A DNA stretch of 46,947 bases. Origin: JBGPHT01 sp041484525. Lineage in GTDB: Bacteria > Acidobacteriota > Terriglobia > Bryobacterales > Bryobacteraceae. The notes under the pieces were generated by a model. It was not told where the DNA came from. It did not search any database and saw nothing but the letters and a program-made list of their open reading frames with translations. The first letter of the stretch is position 1; each line of letters starts with the position of its first letter. The stretch covers positions 1 through 46,947 of the forward strand of contig JBGPHT010000051.1 of assembly GCA_041484525.1 (NCBI GenBank). The letters run 5' to 3'. The position numbers and the translations under genes were made by a program. Positions 1 to 6,406 of the stretch are shown here, piece by piece.

Positions 1-2
1 AA

Positions 3-119
3 AGCCGTGGCAAGCTCTTCTTCCGGCTGATGCAGCAGGCGGTAAGCACGCCTCCCGCAACCTATGACGCGATGGTCAAACGGCCCAAACCAGCCACACA
101 ACCTGTTGGGGTAAGCTGA
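3..119 (+). CDS. C-terminal fragment of a possible transposase (cut by window edge)
   Basis: An open frame runs in from the left edge for 38 codons and stops at TGA 117-119. The peptide is basic and proline-rich toward its end (KLFFRLMQQAV then PPATYDAMVKRP). It loosely resembles the C-termini of IS-encoded transposases (for example IS110-like), but the piece is too short to place in a family. The next 30-50 bases, up to about 165, carry no coding sense and join directly to a fragment of an unrelated TonB receptor, which fits an insertion-sequence end. It could equally be the tail of a host gene. The transposase call is inference only. Confidence 0.3.
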   Translation, partial: SRGKLFFRLMQQAVSTPPATYDAMVKRPKPATQPVGVS

Positions 120-164
120 GTGAAAGGGATACCCACTTGACATCTTAGCGGTTTGGCATCGCGA

Positions 165-447
165 TCCCGAGTGCGGTTCCAGCGGCAATTGCCGGGAAAC
201 ATGCTTTTGGATGTCTCCTACGTCGGTTCTGAAAGCCATCGGTTGACGACCAAGGCCGACTGGAATCCGCGGTTGTCTCCCGGAACGCTGCGCTTCTATC
301 CCAACTATGGACCGGTCATCATGAAGACCAGCGAGGGGAACTCACTGTACCATTCGTTGCAAGCGCGCCTGGATCGGCGTCTTACACGTGGTCAAAGCTC
401 ATCGATAGCACCAGCGACGGCGTCGGTAACCCAACGAAAGAATGTTC
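165..447 (+). pseudogene. Internal fragment of an Oar-like TonB-dependent receptor, frameshifted
   Basis: The translation from about 174 reads FQRQLPGNMLLDVSYVGS, then YPNYGPV and SLYHSLQARLDRR. This is the signature of the barrel region of the very large acidobacterial TonB-dependent, carboxypeptidase-regulatory-like receptors. Near 380 the homology moves to another frame (SYTWSKLIDSTSDGVGNPTKE, about 382-444). A short deletion or indel has therefore removed the few residues that normally link these motifs. Both ends are missing: the left abuts the possible transposase tail and the right abuts a tRNA remnant. It is a dead gene fragment with no start codon or signal peptide. Confidence 0.7.
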
Positions 448-448
448 T

Positions 449-1657
449 GTGGTGCGGTCGAGAGGACTTGAACCTCCACACCGTTTCCGGTACAAGCACC
501 CCAAGCTGGGTGGTCTCGACTGGCAGGCCGTGCACGACGAACTCCGCCCCAAGGCGGAGGCAGCCACCACCATGGAGCAGGCGCGCGCCCCCATGAGCGC
601 CATGCTCGAACGGCTGCACCAGACGCATTTCGGAATTGTGCCCGCGACCGTGTACCACGAGATGGACGCTCCCGGATCGCTGGAGAGCAACCCCGGGATC
701 GACGTCCGCGTGATCGACGGCCAGGCGATCGTGACGTCGGTGGATTCGGATTCGCCCGCCGCCCGGAGCGGCGTCAAGCCCGGCTGGCGCATAACGCGCG
801 TGAGCGGCAATGAGCTGGAACCGCGGTTGAACGGCATTCGTAAGCAGTTCTCAGACTCGACGCTGCTCGATATCATGCAGACCCGTTCCGTTACTTCGCG
901 CCTGCGCGGCGCCGCTGGAACTCCGGTGAAGGTCGATTTCCTGGACGAAGGCGACCGGCCGGTGGCGCTTGAACTCGACCGTGCCCAGCCGCGCGGAACC
1001 GTGGCGCGCTTCGGCAACCTGCCGCCGATGTACTTCTGGGTGGAATCGCGCAAGCTGCCGGCTAACGTGGGATACGTCCGGTTCAGCAGCTTCTTCGAGC
1101 CCGAGACACTGGTCAAGGCGGTTCAGGAACAGGTGAAAGGATGCGCCGGCTGCGCGGGTTTCGTCATCGACCTCAGAGGGAATCCCGGCGGGATCGGCGG
1201 GCTGGCTATGGGCGTCGCCGGCTGGTTTACGGACAGGGTCGGGCAGCAGCTTGGAACCATGTACCTGCGCGAGAGTACCATCAAATTCGTGATTTTCCCC
1301 CGGGTGGAGCCGTTTCAAGGGCCGTTGGCCGTGCTGGTGGACGGCTGCTCCGGATCCACATCCGAGATATTTGCCGGAGAACTGAAGGATCTCGGCCGGG
1401 CGCGCATTTTCGGTACGCGCTCGGCGGGCGCGGCGCTGCCCTCGATCTTCGAGCGGCTGCCGAACGGCGACGGTTTTCAATACGCCATCGCCAACTACAT
1501 TTCGCAGGGCGGCAAGGCGCTCGAAGGCAGCGGCGTGACGCCGGACGAGGAAGTGAAGCTCACGCGCCGTTCCCTGCTGGACGGCCGCGACGCGGTCTTG
1601 GAAGCCGCCCTGAGCTGGATTCAAAAAGCAGAAGAAGTGAAGCGAGGGACACCATGA
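449..1657 (+). CDS. S41-family (C-terminal-processing-like) peptidase, 5'-truncated by the tRNA junction
   Basis: The frame is open from a GTG at 449, but the first 15 or so residues are only a translation of the tRNA remnant. Peptidase homology starts at about HPKLGGLDW (495-520). A PDZ domain follows (about residues 70-120, IVTSVDSDSPAARSGVKPGW) and then an S41 core: GYVRFSSF, VIDLRGNPGG and DGCSGSTSEIFAGELKD, whose serine lies where the S41 nucleophile sits. The usual downstream Lys (FGKG-type motif in CtpA/Tsp) is not evident; the place reads GTRSAGAAL. The signal peptide and N-terminal helical region are gone, so the product is probably not exported and the gene may be inactive. Its stop overlaps the next start (ATGA). 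Confidence 0.8.
   Translation: MVRSRGLEPPHRFRYKHPKLGGLDWQAVHDELRPKAEAATTMEQARAPMSAMLERLHQTHFGIVPATVYHEMDAPGSLESNPGIDVRVIDGQAIVTSVDSDSPAARSGVKPGWRITRVSGNELEPRLNGIRKQFSDSTLLDIMQTRSVTSRLRGAAGTPVKVDFLDEGDRPVALELDRAQPRGTVARFGNLPPMYFWVESRKLPANVGYVRFSSFFEPETLVKAVQEQVKGCAGCAGFVIDLRGNPGGIGGLAMGVAGWFTDRVGQQLGTMYLRESTIKFVIFPRVEPFQGPLAVLVDGCSGSTSEIFAGELKDLGRARIFGTRSAGAALPSIFERLPNGDGFQYAIANYISQGGKALEGSGVTPDEEVKLTRRSLLDGRDAVLEAALSWIQKAEEVKRGTP
450..497 (-). pseudogene. 3' part of a tRNA-Leu gene (tRNA remnant, probable attachment-site scar)
   Basis: Read on the minus strand, the piece ends with acceptor strand CGACCGC followed by ACCA (CCA end at 450-452). Before that lies a T-arm, GGAGG-TTCAAGT-CCTCT, and before that a long variable arm with stem ACCG-GAAA-CGGT, typical of class II tRNAs and here of tRNA-Leu. 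The 3' half of the anticodon stem (GCTTG, about 493-497) is the last tRNA-like part. The D-arm and 5' acceptor strand are absent; that place is taken by S41-peptidase coding sequence. A tRNA cut in the anticodon loop is what tyrosine-recombinase integration into a tRNA gene leaves behind. It cannot make a functional tRNA. Confidence 0.75.
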
Positions 1658-2424
1658 GATTCGCATTCAGAAGACACCTGGCGCGGGCAGCGGTGTTGTT
1701 GTTGGCAGCCGCGGGAGCGCACCTGCGGGCTGCCGACGAACTTCCCAAGGGCGAGATGATTCTCGACAAGTACGTCGAGGTGACCGGCGGCAAGGCCGCG
1801 CATGACAAGATCCACTCCGAAATCACGTCGGGCACGATGGAGATGGGCGCGATGGGGATGAAGGCCAAGATGACCACGTACCAGGCCGAGCCCGCGCTGA
1901 CGTACACGGAGGTCACGATCGAGGGGATCGGCAAGATCCAGGACGGTTTCGACGGCAAGGTGGCGTGGGCGCTATCCGCCATGCAAGGCCCACGCATCAA
2001 GCAAGGCGAGGAGAGGACCGAGGCCGTGCGCGAAGCGCAAATGAACAATGACGTGCGCTGGCGCGAACATTTCAAGACCGCCGAAACCGTCGGCATCGAA
2101 ACCGTGGACGGCAAGGACTGCTACAAGGTTGTGGTCACGCCTAAGGGAGGCTCGCCGCAGACGCGCTACTACGACAAGCAATCCAACTTGTTGGTGAAAA
2201 GCATGCGGACGGTGAAGAGCCCGATGGGCGAACTGACCGCCGAAACCATGATTACCGACTACCGGAAGGAAGGCGACATTGTGATGCCGCACAAGATTAC
2301 GTCGAAGGTGGCGGGCCAGGAGATCAAGATGACGCTCGACAGCGTGCAATACAACGTCGAGATGCCGAAGGACCGCTTCGACCTTCCGGAAGAAATCAAA
2401 GCTCTGGTGCAGAAGGAGAAGTAG
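1654..2424 (+). CDS. Exported LolA-like (outer-membrane lipoprotein-sorting-like) protein
   Basis: A 256-residue protein with an N-terminal signal peptide (RRHLARAAVLLLAAAGAHLRA, cleavage near AHLRAAD). The mature part has the pattern of acidobacterial LolA/outer-membrane-lipoprotein-sorting-like proteins: EMILDKYVEVTGGKAAHDKI, a repeated beta-strand body with DGFDGKVAW and GKDCYKVVVTPKGG, and a closing DRFDLP. Such proteins are thought to bind lipids or hydrophobic ligands in the periplasm; the function here is unproven. ATG 1654 overlaps the stop of the upstream peptidase by 4 nt, so the two are translationally coupled. The pair is common in this lineage, often as several protease/LolA-like copies. 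It converges on the next minus-strand gene with a 5-nt gap and no terminator. Confidence 0.65.
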   Translation: MRFAFRRHLARAAVLLLAAAGAHLRAADELPKGEMILDKYVEVTGGKAAHDKIHSEITSGTMEMGAMGMKAKMTTYQAEPALTYTEVTIEGIGKIQDGFDGKVAWALSAMQGPRIKQGEERTEAVREAQMNNDVRWREHFKTAETVGIETVDGKDCYKVVVTPKGGSPQTRYYDKQSNLLVKSMRTVKSPMGELTAETMITDYRKEGDIVMPHKITSKVAGQEIKMTLDSVQYNVEMPKDRFDLPEEIKALVQKEK

Positions 2425-2429
2425 TCTCG

Positions 2430-3238
2430 CTACGGCAGCTCGCCGAAATCGTAATACTTGTGCGTCACACCGCCGGCCGTGACCGTTACCACCCGTAGCC
2501 CTGATTTCCCGCCTCTCAGCGGCATGCCGACCGGCCCCGTCGTTACCATTTCCAGATCGCCGTCGCGTCCTCCGGCGTTCTGGTGGTAGTGGCCCGCGAA
2601 CACGTACTTCACGCCGTACTCGTGCAGCAGGTCCAAGTATCTACGCCGCGTCACTTTCGGGATATTGTCATATACATCCGCCTCGTCCGGTTCTTTAATA
2701 AAAAACGGAATGTGCTGAAACACGATCAGGTGCTTCACGCCGTCGGCCTTCGCCTTCGCTAAATTAGCTCGACCTTCAGCCACTGCTCCATCTTCGCGGC
2801 CTCGCCGGGCACGTTCTGAACGGCCTTCTCGAGATTCGAGTTCAGCACGAATCCCGCCATGTCGCCCACGCGAAACGTGTAGTAATCCCGCCCGAAGCGC
2901 TCCCGATACACCGCCAGCGATTCCGCGGCCGGCTCGTTGCCCACATCATGATTGCCCGGCATTGCGTACAGTTTGATCGCGGGGTCGAGCTTCGCCGCGA
3001 TGCGCTTGTATTCGGCCGCCTGGGCCGCGTCGCCGGCCTTGTTGATCAGGTCGCCCGTGATCGCCACGAACGCCGGCTTCAGCCGATTCGCGGTCGCGAT
3101 GGCGAATTCGAAATTGGCGGTCTCCTGCACGAACCCCTGGTCCTTGGTGTACATGCCGAACTGCGGGTCGGACATCTGAATCAACGTCTGCGCACCCAGC
3201 GCTCCCGCCGCCAGCAATCCCAGAATGATCTTCCTCAT
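2430..3238 (-). pseudogene. Calcineurin-like metallophosphoesterase (CPPED1-like), interrupted by a frameshift
   Basis: Read in two frames this is one exported phosphoesterase. The first part (ATG 3238, overlapping the dinB-family stop as ATGA) has a signal peptide, MRKIILGLLAAGALGAQ, then the metal motifs SDPQFG, GDLI and GNHD. It stops at 2759 after QWLKVELI. Homology resumes in the other frame from about 2775 (LAKAKADGVKHLIVFQHIPFF) and continues through GHYHQN to the end. A single-base change in the short AATTTAGCG stretch near 2762-2770 would restore one reading frame of about 270 residues. It is either a recent pseudogene or a sequencing/assembly error. Raw-read support at that position would decide. 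Confidence 0.75.
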
Positions 3239-3750
3239 GGCTTCAGCTCGTACCCCTTTCCCAATGGACCAGCGCCCGCCAAGTACTTGCGCGCACGCAC
3301 CAGTTCCGCGATCTGCCGCACGTGCCCCAAGTCGTGCAGCGCCCATTCGTGCAGCATCTGCGCCAGCGTGATCTCGCCCGCTTCTTTGTGGATCGCCACA
3401 CGCGCGCCGTCCGAACGAGGCAGGTCGCGCAAGAATTCGATATTGGTTTCCCGCTGTTCTTCGAAATGGTCGAAGGCGTCTTCCGGGTCGGCGTCGCGGT
3501 AGAGATCCAGGTGGAACTGCGCGTCGTCGGGCTCGAACTCCGGCCGGCTCTCGCTCAGGAACCGGTCGACGCGCATGCGGTAGCAGTGGCCTTCGGTGTG
3601 CGACAGGTGCGCCAACACTTCGGCAATCGAAAAACGTCCGGGCGCCGGCGACCAGCGCGAGTCTTCGTCCGTAACCTCGCTCATCAACGCGCGCAGGATC
3701 GCGGGCGTGGCTTCGAGCAGGTCGAGGCAGGGGAGTCCGTTGTCGTCCAT
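3235..3750 (-). CDS. DinB-superfamily protein (putative thiol/metal-dependent enzyme)
   Basis: A 171-residue soluble protein with the four-helix DinB/YfiT pattern: an N-terminal helix (LLEATPAILRALMSEV), then HLSHTEGHCYRMRVDRFL, and near the end LAQMLHEWALHDLGHVRQIAELV. The histidines in HLSHTEGH and HDLGH are positioned like the three metal-binding His of the family. Family members include bacillithiol and mycothiol transferases, but the substrate of this one cannot be read from sequence. It sits in a coupled minus-strand row: 4 nt separate it from the SDR gene upstream, and its stop overlaps the start of the metallophosphoesterase downstream. Confidence 0.75.
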   Translation of the reverse strand: MDDNGLPCLDLLEATPAILRALMSEVTDEDSRWSPAPGRFSIAEVLAHLSHTEGHCYRMRVDRFLSESRPEFEPDDAQFHLDLYRDADPEDAFDHFEEQRETNIEFLRDLPRSDGARVAIHKEAGEITLAQMLHEWALHDLGHVRQIAELVRARKYLAGAGPLGKGYELKP

Positions 3751-3754
3751 TCCC

Positions 3755-4540
3755 TCATCCTACGATGTTCTCGCCGCCATCCACGTGCAGCGTGTTGCCG
3801 GTCAGCCAGTAAGTCGCGGGATGGCATAGGACGGCGACGCAGCGCGCGACATCTTCGGGCACCGTCAGCCTCTGATTTGGATTGCGCTCGCGCGCGACCT
3901 GGATGAGTTTTTCGTAACCCGGAATCAGGCGTAGCGCCGGTGTATCGGTGACGCCCGCGAGAATGGCGTTGACCGTGATGCCGGCCGGCGCCAGTTCCAC
4001 CGCCAGTTGCCGGATGTGCGCCTCCAGGCTCGCCTTCGCGGCGCTGACCGGACCGTACTGCGGAATCGCGCGCGTGCCGCCGATGCTGGTCATGGCGAAG
4101 ATGCGCGCGCCCTTGTCGAAGAGGCCGGCGTAGAGACAGTCCTGCACCCAGTAGACTAGCGAGTGGCCCATGGTGTCGATGGTGGTCTCGAGCTGCTTCT
4201 TCGACACCACTTCCTGCGCGCCCGCGAGCGGCTTGAGTACGCCGAACGCCAGTGAATGAAACAGCACCCGCAGGGTTCCTGGCGGATCGGCGCACCGCCG
4301 CTGGATCTCGTCCACCGTCTCGCGCCGGCGGTCGTCATCGGCCGCGTTGCAGTTGAAGAACTGGACTTCACGGCCGCAGGCGCGGATGCGCTCCTCAACT
4401 TCCGCGACGTGCGGCAGTTTTTCGCGGCGGTCCAGGTGGACGCCGAAGATGTTCATGCCGGCCCGCGCCAGCTCGATGGCGGTGGCTTCGCCGAACCCGC
4501 TGCTCGCGCCCAGAATCAGGGCCCACGGTTGCTTGCTCAT
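3755..4540 (-). CDS. SDR oxidoreductase resembling enoyl-ACP reductase FabL/FabI
   Basis: A 261-residue classic short-chain dehydrogenase. The NAD(P) loop is GASSGFGEA (residues 11-19), there is an FFNCNAAD strand, and then the enoyl-reductase-like block RVLFHSLAFG. The catalytic pair is Tyr162 and Lys169 with the Y-x6-K spacing of enoyl-ACP reductases rather than the usual SDR Y-x3-K. The run GGTRAIPQYGPVSAAKASLEAH-like region is close to FabL. It probably reduces an enoyl thioester in fatty-acid synthesis, but a paralogue with another substrate is possible. Its ATG overlaps the tsaE stop by 4 nt, so it is translationally coupled to that gene. Confidence 0.75.
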   Translation of the reverse strand: MSKQPWALILGASSGFGEATAIELARAGMNIFGVHLDRREKLPHVAEVEERIRACGREVQFFNCNAADDDRRRETVDEIQRRCADPPGTLRVLFHSLAFGVLKPLAGAQEVVSKKQLETTIDTMGHSLVYWVQDCLYAGLFDKGARIFAMTSIGGTRAIPQYGPVSAAKASLEAHIRQLAVELAPAGITVNAILAGVTDTPALRLIPGYEKLIQVARERNPNQRLTVPEDVARCVAVLCHPATYWLTGNTLHVDGGENIVG

Positions 4541-4956
4541 GCGATCTCCCGGACTTCAATCTCCCGCTCGTCGTCGCCCAACGCGCGGATGCGCACCTCG
4601 GTCCGTTCCGCCGGCAGGAACTGAGGGAAGCGCTCCCCCCATTCGATCAGCACCAGCGCATCCCGCTCGAACAGCTCGTCGAGTCCCAGCGTTTCCACTT
4701 CGCGCGCTTCGTCCAGGCGGTAAAGGTCGATGTGGTAGACGCCGCTGCCGTACTCGTGGATCAACGTGAAAGTGGGGCTCGAGACATCTTCCGGCTGCGC
4801 CGCCCCGCGCCCTTTGACGATGCCCTTCGCCAGCGTAGTCTTGCCCGCGCCCAGGTTGCCGATCAGCAGCACCACGCGCTTCGATGGCAGGTTGAGCGCG
4901 AGCCGCTCGCCGAACGCGATGGTCTCCGCTTCAGAGGACGTCCGAAACGCCGGCAC
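4537..4956 (-). CDS. tsaE: tRNA threonylcarbamoyladenosine biosynthesis ATPase TsaE
   Basis: A 139-residue P-loop ATPase of normal TsaE length. The Walker A is GNLGAGKTT (residues 33-41), followed by VSSPTFTLIHEY, VYHIDLYRL and VLIEWGERF, all diagnostic of TsaE/YjeE. TsaE works with TsaB and TsaD to place the t6A modification at A37 of ANN-decoding tRNAs. The start at 4956 overlaps the 3' end of nnr by 26 nt and the stop overlaps the SDR start. nnr followed by tsaE is a frequent neighbourhood in many bacteria, which supports both calls. The gene is expected to be essential and is intact here. Confidence 0.93.
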   Translation of the reverse strand: MPAFRTSSEAETIAFGERLALNLPSKRVVLLIGNLGAGKTTLAKGIVKGRGAAQPEDVSSPTFTLIHEYGSGVYHIDLYRLDEAREVETLGLDELFERDALVLIEWGERFPQFLPAERTEVRIRALGDDEREIEVREIA

Positions 4957-6406
4957 AGGCCTCCATGGCTTGCGGAAGGTACTTCAGGATGTCGGTCGCA
5001 ATCAGGCACTTCTCGCCTAACGCGCGCGCGCCGATTTCGCCCGCCAGTCCGTGCAGATAAACCGCCGCAGCGACGGCTTCGTCGGGCTCCTTCGGAAACT
5101 GCGCGAGTAACCCAGAGATGAGTCCGGTGAGGATGTCGCCGGTTCCTCCCGTGCCCATCGCCGGAGTGCCCGTGGGGTTGATCCAGACGCGCCCATCGGG
5201 AAAGCCGATGAGGGTGCGCTGCCCTTTGAGCACGAGGGTGACCTTGTGCTCGACGGCGTAACTGCGAGTTGCGCCGATGCGATCCTTCTGGATCTCCGCG
5301 GTAGGCTTGCCGGTGAGACGCGACATCTCGCCCGGGTGCGGGGTGAGGATTCTTGTGCCTGGGCTAGGGCTGAATTTCTGCCCCGCCAACGCGTCCGCAT
5401 CCAGCACCATCGGTCCAATGAACAACTCATATGCGTGCTTGACCAACGCCGCGGACTCGTGACCGAGACCCGGCCCCATCGCGATCACGGTCTTGCCCGC
5501 GGCCAGTTCTTCGAAGTCCTCTACGTCGGCAGTCATCAATTCGGGCGCGTGCGCCGCGATCTGCGGAATCACATCTGGCGTCGATGCCACCGTCACCAAC
5601 CCTGCCCCCGCCCGCAATGCCGCAAGCCCAGCCATCGAAGGCGCCCCCGACTTGCCCCACGATCCGCCCACCACCAGCACGTGTCCGAAAGTCCCTTTGT
5701 GTCCCCCCGGGGCTCGTGGCGCCAACAGTCCGCGGAACATCGCCGGTTCGACCAGCGAGATGTCGCTCTCGATCGACTCCGCCGGGCTGCCGATCGCGCC
5801 CACCACCAACTCGCCGACCGAATCGCAGTTCGGCGGCATCACCATCCCTAGCTTGGGAGCCGTAAACGTGACCGTCGCATCCGCGCGCGCAAACTCACCA
5901 ACCGCTTTGCCCGAATCGCTCGCCATGCCGGACGGAATGTCCACCGCCACCACCCTCGCCCCGTGAAAACCAGTGTTGATTGCGCGGATGCCGTCGAGCA
6001 TCCTGCCAGTCGCCGGACCTGTGATCCCTGTTCCCAGCAGCGCGTCGATCACCAACGTCGCGTCCTCGGGAATCTCCGCCGCAACGGAACACCCACACGC
6101 CCGCAGCATCCGGTAGTTCGCCGCTGCGTCCCCTTTCAACTCGTCGGGATCCGCCAGCAGCACTACTGTCAGCCACCGCGGATGCACGCGAGTGTGCAAC
6201 TGGCGCGCGATCGTTAGACCGTCGCCGCCGTTATTCCCTTTGCCGCACAGCACCACGATACGCTGCGTTGCTAATGGCGCGAATCGCTTTTCCAGAAACT
6301 CCACCACGCGACAGCCGGCATTCTCCATCAGGACGATTCCGGGAATCCCCAGCTCGATCGTCCGCCGGTCGACTTCGCGCATCTGGGCCGCGGTCAGAAC
6401 TTTCAT
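4931..6406 (-). CDS. nnr: Bifunctional NAD(P)HX epimerase / ADP-dependent NAD(P)HX dehydratase (Nnr)
   Basis: A 491-residue fusion of two repair enzymes for hydrated NAD(P)H. The N-terminal epimerase domain (about 1-215, YjeF_N) shows VLTAAQMREVDRRTI, GKGNNGGDGL and DALLGTGITG. The C-terminal ribokinase-like dehydratase domain (about 230-485) shows GHKGTFGHVLVVGGS, TPHPGEMSRL, LKGQRTLI and the signature GTGGTGDILTG. Upstream in-frame codons continue far into the next gene, but ATG 6406 was chosen because it overlaps the phosphatase stop (ATGA) and begins the known motif MKVLTAAQM. Length and order match E. coli YjeF/Nnr. The 3' end overlaps tsaE. Confidence 0.93.
   Translation of the reverse strand: MKVLTAAQMREVDRRTIELGIPGIVLMENAGCRVVEFLEKRFAPLATQRIVVLCGKGNNGGDGLTIARQLHTRVHPRWLTVVLLADPDELKGDAAANYRMLRACGCSVAAEIPEDATLVIDALLGTGITGPATGRMLDGIRAINTGFHGARVVAVDIPSGMASDSGKAVGEFARADATVTFTAPKLGMVMPPNCDSVGELVVGAIGSPAESIESDISLVEPAMFRGLLAPRAPGGHKGTFGHVLVVGGSWGKSGAPSMAGLAALRAGAGLVTVASTPDVIPQIAAHAPELMTADVEDFEELAAGKTVIAMGPGLGHESAALVKHAYELFIGPMVLDADALAGQKFSPSPGTRILTPHPGEMSRLTGKPTAEIQKDRIGATRSYAVEHKVTLVLKGQRTLIGFPDGRVWINPTGTPAMGTGGTGDILTGLISGLLAQFPKEPDEAVAAAVYLHGLAGEIGARALGEKCLIATDILKYLPQAMEACAGVSDVL

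Noticed and set aside
382..1116. Antisense frames over the S41 peptidase
   Set aside because: They have low-complexity Ser/Arg composition and no recognisable motif, while the plus strand shows PDZ and S41 motifs.
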